From positions 104,188,278-104,252,277 of the forward strand of contig CP136069.1 of the NCBI GenBank assembly GCA_032622095.1: a stretch of 64,000 nucleotides of DNA, given 5' to 3'. Position 1 is the stretch's first letter. Every line of letters begins with the position of its first letter. This DNA comes from Siphonodentalium dalli (Eukaryota; Mollusca; Scaphopoda; Gadilida; Siphonodentaliidae). The notes under the pieces were generated by a model, which searched no databases, was not told the origin of the DNA, and saw only the letters and a program-made list of their open reading frames with translations. Below, piece by piece: positions 1 to 11,586 of this stretch. The position numbers and the translations under genes were made by a program.

Positions 1-681
1 GATTTCTAAGCTGCCTGGGTGGGGGCAATGAGGCCGTAGATTTGATTTTTCAACCAGTAACAGTCCATATTTTCCTACTTCGGGTTAAACTGTTCGACCG
101 AAATAGCCACAAATTTTAACATGCTTCCACCACAAGGACCATCAGGTCTATTTTGTTGATATTTAGTATGAAGGGTTCTTTGGTGTCTGGTATTCAAATT
201 TATTCAGATGTGGTCACCAGGTTAAATAGGGTGGGACCATGGACATAACTGGTTGTTTCTATAGCCATTCTTAAATTGTCTTCTCAAGAGAGGTTGGACT
301 ATTTAACTTACATATAGTATGGAGGATCCTTTAGTGACTGATATTCAGATTTGTTAACATCAGGTCAACCTGTTAAGAAATGACGGGGCTATGGGGAGTT
401 AACACTTTTGTGTTTAAAAAATCATTGAAATACCAAATTCATTAAAACATCTATCTTTGAACTACCTAACTGATTAATCTGACATACATGTATGGTGTTT
501 TGGGTCCATGGATAAATGGGCTTCAAACATGTCTAAATGGTTTTATAAAAAGGTGCTTGTGAGATTGGAAATTTCAAAAAATTGAGAAAGTTTGAGATGT
601 CGGTTGTGAAATTCCAAGTCTGGAGCCCGGTCGGGAGGGGACTTGTTGAGCTGGAGTAGGGGGGAGGGGGGGGGGGGTGAT
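1..681. other. Intergenic, no gene seen
   Basis: No open frame or motif here is convincing. The stretch has phrases typical of dispersed molluscan repeats (for example 'ggtcaccaggtcaaatagg'), also seen near 14.5 kb, and a G-run at about 660-677 just before the hairpin that follows. Confidence 0.5.
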
Positions 682-747
682 CAGTAGTGTACAGTGGGTA
701 ATTCCAAGGTGGATATTCACCTTGAAATTACCCACTGTACACTACTG
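682..747. repeat. Near-perfect 30-bp hairpin
   Basis: Bases 682-711 pair with 718-747 with one mismatch, leaving a 6-base loop. The arms begin CAGTAGTGTACAGTGGGTAA and end with its reverse complement. No flanking target-site duplication is visible. It could be a fold-back miniature transposon or a hairpin left by replication repair. Confidence 0.85.
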
Positions 748-976
748 AAGCCTCTCTAGCCACATATCGTGTTTAGATCTCCTTCTTTTAAAGTGATTAT
801 GAAAAGTTCTGACTATTGTGGTCTCCAGAGTCCCAGTCTCATCAGTCTTTGCAGTCTGGTGAGCGACCCCACAGTCTTTGACTGTCTTGTTCATATCCAT
901 TATTTACATAGCTTACTCATTTTATATGTGAAATTATATAATTATATCAGATTATATACAATAATATAATTCTAGT

Positions 977-1418
977 CTAATGTCCAGACAAACGACCCAT
1001 TGCATCGAGAAACTCCATTTTGTCAATTTCTCCTCCTCTTTGAACTCGCTTATATTGGCCGATGCTGTTCTCGATGGCTCTATATTTTCTCTTTCTTGGA
1101 GCAACTTTTCCACCACATGCCAATTGAATATATGTTGTACACAGTCCTAGAATCTGACTTGACAATCTGCTTCATTTTCGACATTATGAGTTCTGCGCTG
1201 AGTTTGTCGGGATCTGCTTCGTGATTATGCGGCTTTCCTACACTTGTCACTATGTCATCCTTGGTGTTGACTGTACCTGGACACCATCTAACGCAACATG
1301 TCCAGTGGATACTGTCACTCTTTCTAGTTTTAATACGATATTTGTGACAATCAAACAGCAGATTCCTCCCTCCTTTTCTGTTCTCGATAAATGAAACATT
1401 AACCTGAACATTAGCCAT
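977..1418 (-). pseudogene. FLYWCH zinc-finger transposase fragment, frameshifted
   Basis: Reading from 1418 down, about 60 residues follow the FLYWCH pattern: F..NRKGGRNLLFDCHKY, a W-x-C-C with a second C after it, then KPHNHEAD, which supplies the Cys2His2 ligands. The reading then continues with a helical stretch (SAELIMSKMKQIVKS), shifts frame near 1140, and goes on in the neighbouring frame as about 60 basic residues ending at 977. FLYWCH domains occur at the N-terminus of MULE-type transposases and in some host DNA-binding proteins; the missing catalytic part and the frameshift favour a transposon relic. No downstream DDE domain is seen. Confidence 0.65.
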
Positions 1419-1715
1419 TATTATGAAAGATTATGAGAATATCACTGAAGTTGAAGTAAATTGCCTTTGCATGCATTTATATAGGTCGATTTGAGTTCAG
1501 GTTGTTCAATCAAGGTACAAACATGCTTATATCGTTCACTCACGGAACTAACATACACTAACTACGTACCGGTGATAACTAACTTCTAGGTTGGTCTCGT
1601 TCGGGAAATGACACTTGAGACAATTTTTATTTTCAACCAATTGAGGCGAAATGGTGAAGTTGGGGAGCAACGCATCACCAAAAAATTACATCTTTGTAAA
1701 CAAGTACAAGTTGAA

Positions 1716-2014
1716 GGGTCTCGGTGGCTCAGTCGGTTAGGTACAACTCAAGGCCGTCTCGCCCTCCAGCGCTGGCGATAAGGGTTTAAATGTACATGTT
1801 TCCATGATCTACTTTGTAACTTAAAATCTATATCTGGTGGAGTTTCCAGTTACATGCCAATGGCCAGTGGTTTGCCGCTCATGGTCGACGAGTTTATCAG
1901 CCATTGAAATCACTGTCAGATTAGCCGTAAGTGTGCAGATTGCCTCCACCACTAACGTTTGCAATGTTGTGATATAGCCTTAGTTGCTGAAAGTGGTATT
2001 AAACCCAAATCAAT
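1716..2014 (+). mobile_element. tRNA-derived SINE with 15-bp target-site duplication
   Basis: The head, GGTCTCGGTGGCTCAGTCGG, reads like the 5' half of a tRNA with a box A of the RNA polymerase III promoter; a weaker box-B-like GGGTTTAAATGT lies about 55 bases on. The tail ends 'attaaacccaaatcaat', a 3' end typical of invertebrate SINEs. A perfect 15-bp direct repeat (CAAGTACAAGTTGAA) at 1701-1715 and 2015-2029 brackets it, which is the mark of LINE-driven retroposition and fixes both borders. The intact duplication suggests a fairly young insertion. Confidence 0.85.
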
Positions 2015-2029
2015 CAAGTACAAGTTGAA

Positions 2030-4267
2030 TGTGTCTAGCTTGAATTGACTGAAGCATTTTAATATGTGGTGGGATTACTGTAATGATCCATGCACGGGGT
2101 AGGAACTGCTCCGCGAGGCTGATACCTCTTCCGATCTTCGGTCCAGTTCTTATCCGATCTGGTCAATGTCACTGGGGATTTTCCCATGGTAAATAACGCA
2201 AGTTTTACACAACAGAGATATATATGCAGTTCATTTGTTGTATATACCTTGCCAGCTACCTCAACTATCGAGACATACTAGTTGGAAATTGTTAAGTAAA
2301 TGTGGAATAGTAGAATTTATCCATTTTAAGAAATGTTCCAGTTCACTAGTGATGGGTCCCAGTTCACCATTGATAAGATCCGTTCACTACCCGAACATCT
2401 ATGCAACAGACTTTTGGTAAAATAAGTGTGCACATGTGTATGTTTGAACTATAACTTCACACTGGACTCACTTTTTTTTTAATTTAATCGCTAATGGTTA
2501 TTGCGATACGGTAGTTTGGTACACGATGTAAAGCACGTCTGTTTTGGAACAAGTACAAAAAACTTGCAAGTGAACTGGACACGGATCGATAGTGAACTGG
2601 ACCGAAAATCACAAGAGGATCTTTTCTCATGGAGCAGTTCCTACCCTGTGCCATGGCTGCATCTATTGCTTAGTTTATACATTTGTTGCAGTGACAACTT
2701 TTGTGAATTATCAGGACGTTCTGATCTTAATGAAGTGGAATGCAGGTTTTTACGTACAAGTTATGACCACTTACCTCACGGTTACATCTCCATAAAAACA
2801 GTCCACATGACAGTTAATCCTTATATTTATATACATTTAGCGAAAAAGCTACTTTTGTAAATGTATTTAAATTGAAAAGTGTATCGTGACAAAACCAGCC
2901 CAAAATATCCCATAGCACCCTTGGCAAAAGTTAACAGGAACAATTTCTCTTTATATTGAAACCCGATGATTTATTAAGTCAATCCTGCGCGAGTCCAAAT
3001 GCGCCCAAAACATTACACGTTCGTCTTTCCAAAACCTATGACGCATCGATGTAATTATGAGGCTGCAGTTATGAGCTGTTGCGCGTTCACTGAGAAATAA
3101 TTGCAACTAGCCACGTGGGCGCCGACCAATCAGAATGCTGGATTTAGTGATAATCACACTTAGTATGTAAATATATTCAGATAACACTGTCTCATATGAT
3201 CTATAAATAGACTGCCAAGTACTTAATTCATTATAATCTCAGTAAGAGTTATGTAAATTAACATGACTCTGGGATTCCAGGAGTTGAATGTCACAAGGGA
3301 ATTACAGCTAAACTCATTCGGCAAACCTCACAAGTCTCCATCCCATATATACTGTCATAGGTCAAGGAGTTCAGCATGATACATGTACAATTCAAATGGC
3401 AGATTTCAGTGCAACATGGAGATCGATGAAGTTTGATGATAACGAAAGTTCGAAAGCACATTTTAAAGAGTTACTCCCAATTCCACCTCTCATCACATTC
3501 AATGTATCCCATCCATCAGTATTTATGAGGACAATGAGATGCTTGCATATTCTGCAGAAGACAAATTAATATGGCTAGGTAATATACAATCCATTGCGTT
3601 CAGTTATTAATTGTTTTTTGTTTTGTTGGTTTGTTACAGTTACCAATTTAAGTGTTTCCTGAACTGTTCTACCTCTTCACTGTTGATATACTCGATCTAA
3701 CAATTCGATTCAAGATTCGATGTGATTTTGAATCTATTGCTTAAAAATTAAAATACCCGATTCGCAGGGCACTAGGTCAATGAAGACAGACTTTCATGGG
3801 TCAGAATAGACTACCTAGTTGAAGCATTTTTGGATCAACTTGACAAAGTCAAGTTTGAGCTATTGCCATGGGTTGGCATCCGTCATCTGTGAGTCCATCC
3901 ATGATTCATCTACAATTTCCTGTAGCACAGTCTACAAGTCGCATATCTCATCCAATCCTTTTGGAACTTCATATAGATCTTTGAGGTGGCCTCTAAATGG
4001 GAGCCATTGATCTTTTCAGAAAGTTGTTGAAAAACATGGCCACCAGCAGCCATCTTTGATTTCAAATTTGAATATATCGGCACACCCTGCAGCCCACATT
4101 TTTTGGAGGACTGTTTTAAAAACTTACAGGCATGTTTAGGATCACCTCTAGATGGGAGCTATATATCTTGAATGATTTTCTGTGAAAAACATGGCCATTG
4201 GCAGCCATCTTGGATTTTATTCTTTGCATGACTAAATCCTTTGGCATACCCTACAGGCCACATCCTT
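2030..4267. other. Intergenic, no gene recognised
   Basis: A 119-codon open frame at 2501-2860 (+) has no motif I know and unconvincing composition. From about 3830 the text 'tttgagctattgccatgggttggcatccgtc' belongs to the same dispersed repeat that is cut by the window end at 63.9 kb. From about 4030 on come 'gccatcttgga' repeat fragments that recur near 9.7, 38.5, 39.4, 41.7 and 44.5 kb. Confidence 0.5.
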
Positions 4268-4385
4268 CATCCTTTCAAAATATGTTAAAAAACATGGCCT
4301 CCTCCAACAGCCATCTTGGATCTTGAATTTTAATCCATCAGCACATCCTGTTGCCCGAATTTATTGGGGTATTGTTTTGAATTTA

Positions 4386-4949
4386 GGCCAAAAAAAAGAA
4401 GGTTTTAGTTCTCAGGCCCTGCCGCATTGAATAAAAAGGGCCGCATTAGGCCTTTTTATTGCAATGCCTGATGTTATGACAAAAAAAACTTACGAAAAAA
4501 TAAATTTGAAAAGTAGATTTGAAGTAGATGACTACAATTAAGAAAATGATTAGCTGATCCTCATGCTCTTCTTACAATTAGTCATTGTGAACAACTTACA
4601 CTAATAGTAACTTTATACAATTGAAAGGCACAGGACTAAATTCAGGATCACATATTAGAATGGGGAGGTATCAGTTTTTAGACAACAATAACAGTAGTTA
4701 ATGTCAGGGGCATTATATAATGCTAGGTAATCCCAAGTCATACACTGGTAGTACAATGTCATTTTTATATAAGACTAAATGAGTTTATATGCATAACAGT
4801 TCCCTCTACATTTCTGGTTATTACTAGACAGAGGAAGGTATCTGTGTCCATGCTCACTATGCGCAAATAAAAAATAAAAATAAAACCCTCCCTCCCTCCC
4901 TCATTGATTTGAAAATAAAATTGCCCGAGAAAACTTTTTTTTTTTGGCC
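4386..4949. mobile_element. Miniature DNA element with TTA duplication (PIF/Harbinger-like)
   Basis: Ends are imperfect inverted repeats starting GGCCAAAAAAAAGAAGG at the left and closing CTTTTTTTTTTTGGCC at the right, flanked by TTA at 4383-4385 and 4950-4952. The paralogous copy at 9.7 kb reads straight through 'aaatttacaaac' with one TTA, giving an internal empty site. A 3-bp TWA duplication with GG-start ends fits PIF/Harbinger. It has no transposase. Confidence 0.75.
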
Positions 4950-5045
4950 TTACAAACATGTTCAGGATCAGCTCTAGATGGGAGCTCTCAAATTTGAATG
5001 AATAGGCACAGTTTGCCATATAAGGTGATGTCAAGGTCGGTTAAA

Positions 5046-5216
5046 ATGGCGATGGTGAGTAAACAAACCAACTTAACATGGATTCGTTCAATGATCATTA
5101 TGTTTTCTCACGATTTTCAGCCATATAATGCAATGCAAAGCAAAGACAAGATTGCAGACGGAGAGGGGTTGCTGAAGGGAGTTACGATGCTGTGTACTCA
5201 AGATGACGACGAATAA
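5046..5216 (+). CDS. Possible two-exon micro-gene, copy 1 (doubtful)
   Basis: A start ATG-GCG-ATG at 5046-5054 runs into a good donor (G|GTGAGT). An acceptor (gattttcag) at 5120 opens a frame in the matching phase that encodes 31 residues, including YNAMQSKDKIADGEGLL, and stops at 5216; AATAAA follows at once. No known family. The second copy keeps the same phase for much of this but has lost the donor and changed its C-terminus. It may equally be a repeat that happens to carry splice-like sites. Confidence 0.2.
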   Translation: MAMVSKQTNLTWIRSMIIMFSHDFQPYNAMQSKDKIADGEGLLKGVTMLCTQDDDE

Positions 5217-5824
5217 AAATATAAACAAGTGGATGAATAATGGTATATTGTTCATATTAAAAACATCATGTTCACTACTCTCGAACACTAAACTCCTAAT
5301 TATGATAGCACTGTCATAATATAGATAATGTTCCTAATGGTATATAGCCTTACTACGTCCCTAATGGTGCATAGTCAATATTTGTGTTTGGATATATATG
5401 TAAATATATATATATATATATAATTTTCTGAATATAACTTGGTAACTAAAACATCAATCGAAATTCACCCACAATCTTCATTTTAAAAATTATTTCATTC
5501 ATAATATGTAACCTCTGATGTACCGAGGGACTCACTTGGTTTAGCTGCAATTATCCTTGTAAGCTACATGGTTCGAATCCATGGGGTTCCAATTGATGAG
5601 GTTTTATGCATATTATAGAAATAATTTTCTAGATATGTGTGTTACATGTATATACATTTAATTGGATTTTGTGTCAAAAACTGTTATTAATTAAATTAAA
5701 TTAAAATTTGGCCAATCGGTAAAAGCCGATGTTCAACTAATAGGTCAGATTTAATATGCGATGCGCTATTATTGGCTGATTCCGATTATCAAAACATCAC
5801 TACTAACTTCCTTATTTTCCACAG

Positions 5825-5919
5825 GAAAATATCCATAATGTCAATGACCCAGCCAATGACTTCAATTGGCAGTGAAGAGGTTAATAACGGTTGCAACATT
5901 TATGGCTCAAAAGGAGAAT
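5825..5919 (+). other. Isolated exon-like segment
   Basis: A pyrimidine-rich acceptor (cttattttccacag) and a near-consensus donor (GAAT|GTAAGTATT) bracket 95 bases with one open frame (…SEEVNNGCNIYGSKGE…). No homologue is recognised, and the phase does not join productively to the exon-like segment at 6682. The rest of 5680-6560 shows nothing else. Confidence 0.2.
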
Positions 5920-6559
5920 GTAAGTATTATCCAGGAATGTTTTATGAAGTGATAAAACTATAAGATAGTGAAAGGCAAGGGGATTTCAATGATCGTGAGT
6001 CAATGTTCACACAATGCAATGGATCGTTGATGTTCTGCAGCTGTCATTTCTAAGAAGAAAACAGGCCATAAGATCGATTAAAGAGATTAGAAAATCCAGA
6101 AATATTAGGTTATTATTAGATGGAAAAAAAACAGATGAGAAAAAACAAAAACAGGCATGTAAAATTCAACTGATATTTAATAGTGATAATTTCAGACTGG
6201 CTGATCATGCTATTACAGAAAACACAATATCGGAACTAGTACTATTTTGAACACTTCCTCAAATCATTGATAAAAAAGTAAATGTTCCTCCATTGATAGT
6301 CACTGTCTATAATTTGTATGCGTCCAAGTTGCATGTAAAATTTGTCAAAATGACAATGCTACCTGTATATTCACAAATAATCACCAACGCAAATTTTTTA
6401 TATCAATTTAACACTGAGAAATATGATGAATGAATATTTAAAATGACTGCTTCAACTTTTGGAGCATTTTGTATCATTCTCTTGAATAACTACAGTAATA
6501 AATTAATTCCATGTTCATTAACTGGTCTATACGCTGTTGTGTGACAAACCCGCTTTCGA

Positions 6560-6880
6560 GCAGGCAACAAATCACGAGCAGCCGCAGTGTAACCTCTTGT
6601 TTAAATTGTACTTCATGTTACTATTGTTAATTGCATATCAAAAGAAGTTTCAACTGATTTTAATTTTAAATTAAATTTCAGAGTTCCATTGATGATTACA
6701 AGTATGAAAAGATGGCACCACTAAGGCAGCCTTCGATATATGACTGAAGAGAGCATGATAAATTTTGAATACACCGCTCATAGCAAGGGAATGCAGACAG
6801 TGAATGTAAACACCCCAAAATAAGTAAGTTCCCCAGCATATTACACTGTATCTCAAGAATCATGGCGGCCATTGTGTCAC
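6560..6880 (+). repeat. Duplicated exon-bearing segment, copy 1
   Basis: This shares 'gagcagccg..gtgtaac', 'cttgtttaaattgtacttcatgtt', 'ttgttaattgcatatcaa' and 'aacaccccaaaataagtaagttcccc' with 7130-7990. Inside, an acceptor at 6680-6681 opens a short frame at 6682-6747 (SSIDDYKYEKMAPLRQPSIYD then stop). The related frame in copy 2 is longer, so copy 1 may be the decayed one. Confidence 0.65.
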
Positions 6881-7129
6881 ATTCCATAATCCATTGAAAG
6901 ATCCATAAATGAGTTGATTATGGCTCAAAAAATACCCAATTAAAAGTTAGCCCATATGTTTATCAGAGGGGGGCTTATGTAAGCACCCCTTTATATACAC
7001 ATTCCAAATATTTTGAGTGGGCAACAAATCCGGTGTCTCACTCAAATGTCGGCAACAATTGTATAGTTTGCATTCGCCCTTTTGTTTCATTAAAAATTGG
7101 GTCCTGTTCGACCCAGGTTTTGTGTTTAC

Positions 7130-7990
7130 ACAATAGTAGTAAGCGAGCAGCCGTGATGTGGTGTAACATCTTGTTTAAATTGTACTTCATGTTTATTATA
7201 CCGTTACTCTCAAAGAGAATGTGGGGTATACTGGATTCATTCAATCCTTCACAACGTCTGGACATCTATCCCTCTGTTTTTCCTTCTGTCCGGGCAGATG
7301 TCTCCACCACCGTTGGACGAATCTCAATGAAATTTGGTATGGATGTTCACTACTATGAGGGCAATCAATTGAGTGTTCAATCATATTTTTTCCAGTTTTC
7401 TGTTCTGGTCATCATTTATAAATTTGGAAGTGTTGGTTTTTTGTCTGTATCGCCACCACCATAGCACCAGTTGACAGATATCAATGGAATTTGGTATGGA
7501 TGTTCACTATTATGATGGCAGTCTGTTGAGTGTTCAATCGTTTTGTTCATGTTTTCCATTCTACAGTTATTTATCTGTGTTTATTTGAAAATGTTAGGGG
7601 GTTATTCCCGTTCAAGCAGATATCTCACCCATACTTCGTCAGTTCGAATTTACCACCATGGTGGTATGCCAACACCACCGGTGCAGTCTCTTGTTAATTG
7701 CATATCAAGATCAGGTTCAACTGATTTTAATTTAAAATTTTAATTTATGCTCTTTCAGAGTTCCGGTTATGACTACAAGTGCGAAAAGATGGCACCCATG
7801 GAAACGCCACCACTAAGGCAGGCTTCAATTTATGATGGAAGAGAACAAGAATTTTTTTGAAGACATGGTCATAGCAAGGGAATGCAAAGAGTGGTGAGTG
7901 CAACTTGGTAAGAGGTCAAATTGGTTATTAACACCCCAAAATAAGTAAGTTCCCCTAACACTGTATGAAGTATCCTGAGGTTGATTTTCA
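7130..7990 (+). repeat. Duplicated exon-bearing segment, copy 2
   Basis: This is the second copy of the unit at 6560-6880. It is interrupted at about 7195-7690 by a dispersed repeat with 'ggtatggatgttcactattatga' units and CTGTCC phrases. After an acceptor at 7757-7758, the frame 7759-7860 encodes 33 residues including YDYKCEKMAPMETPPLRQ before a stop inside a T-run; one base less would extend it (…FEDMVIARECKEW). No family recognised. It could be the last exon of an unknown gene or gene fragment. Confidence 0.55.
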
Positions 7991-8220
7991 GGAAATGCTA
8001 CATGTATATTCCGTATCTTGGCACTGCTGTCGACCAAGTATGTGTATGCTTGAGTGATCACCGTATGTGTGGAGATAGCGCTCAATTCATGTCACCAAAT
8101 TGTTGAGAACTGGCCTCAACAGTGAATTTTCTTAAAATGGAAATTTGAAGTAATCTGAAGAGAAAAATTAGTATCCTTTATAACCAATGTATGTTATAAT
8201 ATTATAATAACACGTGTTTA

Positions 8221-8735
8221 CCCTCACAATATGAGAGATATGTTCGAATTATGTCAATTTTTTTTTTAAATTGTAATAACGGTCTGCGGGAAAATATATC
8301 AAACATTTTTCATTTTATATTTAAGTTTTTGGCAGCCATTTGCAGAACTATTTTTGTTAGAATAAATCAACATAAAGCTAGCGGTACTTAATGTCTGAAA
8401 AGATGAAACAATATTGAGTATTTATGTCCGCCAGATTATTGAAAGCGTTGAATAATATTTGTTTTATGTTGTTTTGGTCCTTTACCTGAGAAAAAAAATA
8501 GTCCTGCAAAATGGCTGCCAAAAAACTAAAATATACTGTGAAAAATATTTGATTTATTTACTCGCAGACATTTATGATTTCAGATAGACTGAGCGCATAC
8601 CCTAATTGGGTTCATGGTCTAGATAATGCAATGTGTTTTTTTTTTATATTCCCAGTACAACTCGATAGACCTTCATGAAAAAAAATTCATTTGACTTTTT
8701 TAAACCACTTTTTTATAAAATTCATATTGTGAGGG
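8221..8735. mobile_element. Miniature element with TA target sites
   Basis: Perfect 14-bp terminal inverted repeats, CCCTCACAATATGA, bound a 515-bp AT-rich interior; each end abuts TA (8219-8220 and 8736-8737), as for Tc1/mariner-type elements. The interior has A- and T-runs and no open frame. Also inside are 'ggcagccattt' and 'aaaatggctgcc', an inner inverted pair near 8331 and 8508. Confidence 0.7.
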
Positions 8736-8737
8736 TA

Positions 8738-9634
8738 TATTGTGAGTTGTTATAATACTGTATCACATTATCACACATTGCTTATAATGCATAATGATTT
8801 TTCCCTTCAAATTGATTGGAATATAGTGGGTTTTTTTAATTCACGAATGGCGCATCCTTAAGATTGTAGATAACTTATTTAAAGGCTCATGTCATGTGAC
8901 GAGTAGCTTAGTTCTGCATTACTTGGAGCAACGTGCCCCCATTGTAACAAGTAGATACTGGATACAATACTACCAAGTGCCTCTGCCAGACTTTTGCAGT
9001 AGATGAGGAATGTTTATTGTCATTATCCTTTTGTAGACATTATCTGCATTCAGTTAGTGTTCATTCAACCATGTATCTAGTCACTATATCATTACTTATA
9101 AGTAGTGATGAGCCGATGATTGGATATGACAATCGGAATCGGTCGATTATGTCCCGTCGGATGACAATTGGCACTTCGGTTTCAACATCGGCATTGCCAA
9201 TTACCTAAATAATAATCAGGTGCTTATTTTTCTTCAATAAACTGTGTCAAATATGACGTTGTTTTATTGAATAAATGACCAGTAAACATAAGGAAAGTGT
9301 TACCAAACACAAACTTTGATATAAACCGAAAGTACATATCACGTGACACTTAATTACGCAGTTGACTGCACTATTTACACGCTTATCCATCTTAAGAATA
9401 TATCAAGTAACAGTTGTTATATATCGAATGAATTGAAATGATTATGTAAAATAGCTGGGCGAGACCCATTATATATAGTCTTGTGTGTAAAACTTACAAC
9501 ATCCTCATTGTTCACAATTAAGAACTACTTTTCAATGTAATGACCGCTATTGACAAGTATACACACTGATATCAGGTCAGCCAGTGACCTCAAGTGGGCC
9601 ACACACGAAGCGATGAGAGCCATAATTTTTTTTT
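8738..9634. other. Intergenic, no gene seen
   Basis: AT-rich sequence with no convincing frame. Around 9107-9205 the text repeats 'aatcgg'/'atcggca' motifs ('cgatgattggatatgacaatcggaatcgg'), a degenerate short-period repeat. Confidence 0.4.
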
Positions 9635-10357
9635 TAAATATGTTAAAAAACATAGCCTCCAGCAGCCATCTTGAATTTTGAATTTTAATCCATCGGCACA
9701 TCCTATTGCCCGAATTTATTGGGCTATTGTTATGAAAATTTACAAACATGTTCAGGATGACCTCTAGATGGGAGCTCTCAAATTTTAATGAATACATATA
9801 AACACATTTTGCCATATAAGGTGATGTCAAGGTCGTCAAAATGGCGATGGTGACCAAAAAAACCAATGTAACATGGACACATTCAATGATCATGACGATG
9901 TTTTATCACAATTTTCAGTTGTATAATGCAATGCAAAGAAAAGACAAGATTGCAGATGGAGAGGGGTTGACTGAAGAGTGTTACGATGCTGTGTACTCAA
10001 GATGACGACGAATAAAAATAAAAACGAGTGGATGAATAATGGTATATTGTTTGTATTATAACTAATTTCATTGAAGATTTCATCATGTTCATTACTGTTG
10101 AACACTAAACTGCTAATTATGATAGCACAGAATATAACTAAAACATCAAACGAAATTCACCCACAATCTTCAATTTCAAAATTATTTTAGTCATAGCATG
10201 TAACCTCTTATGTACCCAGGGACTCACTTGGTTTAGCTGCAAGTATACTTGTAAGCTACATGGTTCGATTCCATTGGGTTCCAACTGACGAGGTTTTATG
10301 CATATTATAGAAATAATTTGCTAGATGTGTGTTATATAATTGGATTTTGTGTCAATA
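9635..10357. repeat. Dispersed duplicated segment, copy 2
   Basis: This is the shorter partner of 4268-5678. It lacks the TTA-flanked insertion and the TA-rich block, and provides the empty site for the former. The micro-gene seen in copy 1 is present as ATG-GCG-ATG at 9841 and a second segment 9919-10005, but the donor reads GTGACC and a one-base difference changes the C-terminus. Confidence 0.8.
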
Positions 10358-10497
10358 AGACCAAATGAAAAAAGATGTTTGATTCTCAGGCAATTGTTTT
10401 GGAAAATAAATGCGGGCGCGAGGGTTTTATTTTTATGTTTTATTTTGTTATGCCCACAGACTGGCATAATAAGCGTGGGTTATTATACCTTCCCAAG

Positions 10498-11578
10498 CAG
10501 GCCTCAGCTCACAAGGCGACTCGGGTGAGATTGTCGCCTTACTGTCGCTGACTTCGCCCTATCGTCGCTCTAAGGCGAAATCGAAGTCGCCTTCAATTTT
10601 AGGGGGATTTTTTTTTTTTCTTAATTTTTTTTCTAGTTTTTTTCCCAGACATGTCTGTATATAGATGAATTGTGGCGGCCATCCCAAAAAGAAACAGACG
10701 ATTCAGAGACAAAGACCCAAGTGTTTAAAATAAAAAATAAAATATGACCTATTGTTTTGTGATCTTTTGTGTTGTTATTCAGTCGCCTTTGTTCGCTTTG
10801 AGGTATAATGAATGTTAATCATGAATGTTTTGACACGCTGAAAACACGATATGTTCGCATCTGTGTTGTTACTGACCATCGTGAGTGTCACAAATAAATG
10901 TTTTAATTAACTTAAAAGACCGCCGTCCCGCTTTTCAGATATAAAAACAATTACGCAATTATCAGAGTATGTTCGCAAGTTCGTTTCGGTAACGCGTCGT
11001 ACTTTTTGAAGAGACCGCGTCCCACTTTTTGAAGAGACCGCTTCTGTAGCCGTAAATAAATGTCAAGTTTATTGCTTTAATCGGATTATACCAGTGATGT
11101 TGGCATTAATTAAGGGAGGCCATTAATTAATAAAAGCTTTAGCAACTCCTTTGTTAGTTAATCCTTATTGTTTATTTTAGCGGACACCCACATTACAGCC
11201 GTGACCACATTAAACTTAAAAAGTTACATGCATCATCTGATCTAGTCCGCAAATCTGACGTTAATTATCAGAGCACGGCTGAATATTTGATTAGTTGGGT
11301 CCACCAACTAAATATGATCATGATTCAGACTGTTAAATGTATAATAACAATTAATTACGCTAATTTCAGATAAAGTCAAAATATTTTAGTTTTATTTCTT
11401 ATTTTAACTTTTTAAATTTTTTATTGATGTTATAAAATAAAGCGATATCTGAAAATTGTCAATATTTGGTAGTCTCCCCACTTCTCCCTGAAGTCTCCCT
11501 AAATTTCCTGAAGTCTCCCTAAATTTCCTGGAGGGAGACTTCAAGTCTCCCTGTTCTGAACCCCTAGGCTGAGGCCTG
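10498..11578. mobile_element. hAT-like non-autonomous transposon, 8-bp target-site duplication
   Basis: Perfect 11-bp terminal inverted repeats (CAGGCCTCAGC at 10498-10508 and its complement at 11568-11578) are bracketed by a perfect 8-bp direct repeat, TTCCCAAG, at 10490-10497 and 11579-11586. CAG-start ends with an 8-bp duplication are diagnostic of hAT. The interior has subterminal repeats typical of the group: GTCGCC/GGCGAC motifs at 10515-10590 and GTCTCCCT/AGGGAGACT motifs at 11470-11550. No transposase frame, so it depends on a relative elsewhere. Confidence 0.88.
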
Positions 11579-11586
11579 TTCCCAAG

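Larger units (their letters stand above)
4268..5678. repeat. Dispersed duplicated segment, copy 1
   Basis: The segment matches 9635-10357 in the same orientation over nearly its whole length (shared landmarks: 'catataaggtgatgtcaagg', 'aatggcgatggtga', 'gactcacttggtttagctgc', 'aattggattttgtgtcaa'). Copy 1 is longer because it holds an inserted element (4386-4949) and about 130 extra bases with a (TA)n run near 5405. A tRNA-like box B, GGTTCGAATCC, lies near 5570 after a box-A-like TGGTTTAGCTG, so part of the unit may be SINE-derived. Confidence 0.8.

Noticed and set aside
7033-7464. 143-codon + frame
   Set aside because: It is largely within the dispersed repeat that interrupts the second exon-like duplicate; no motif.
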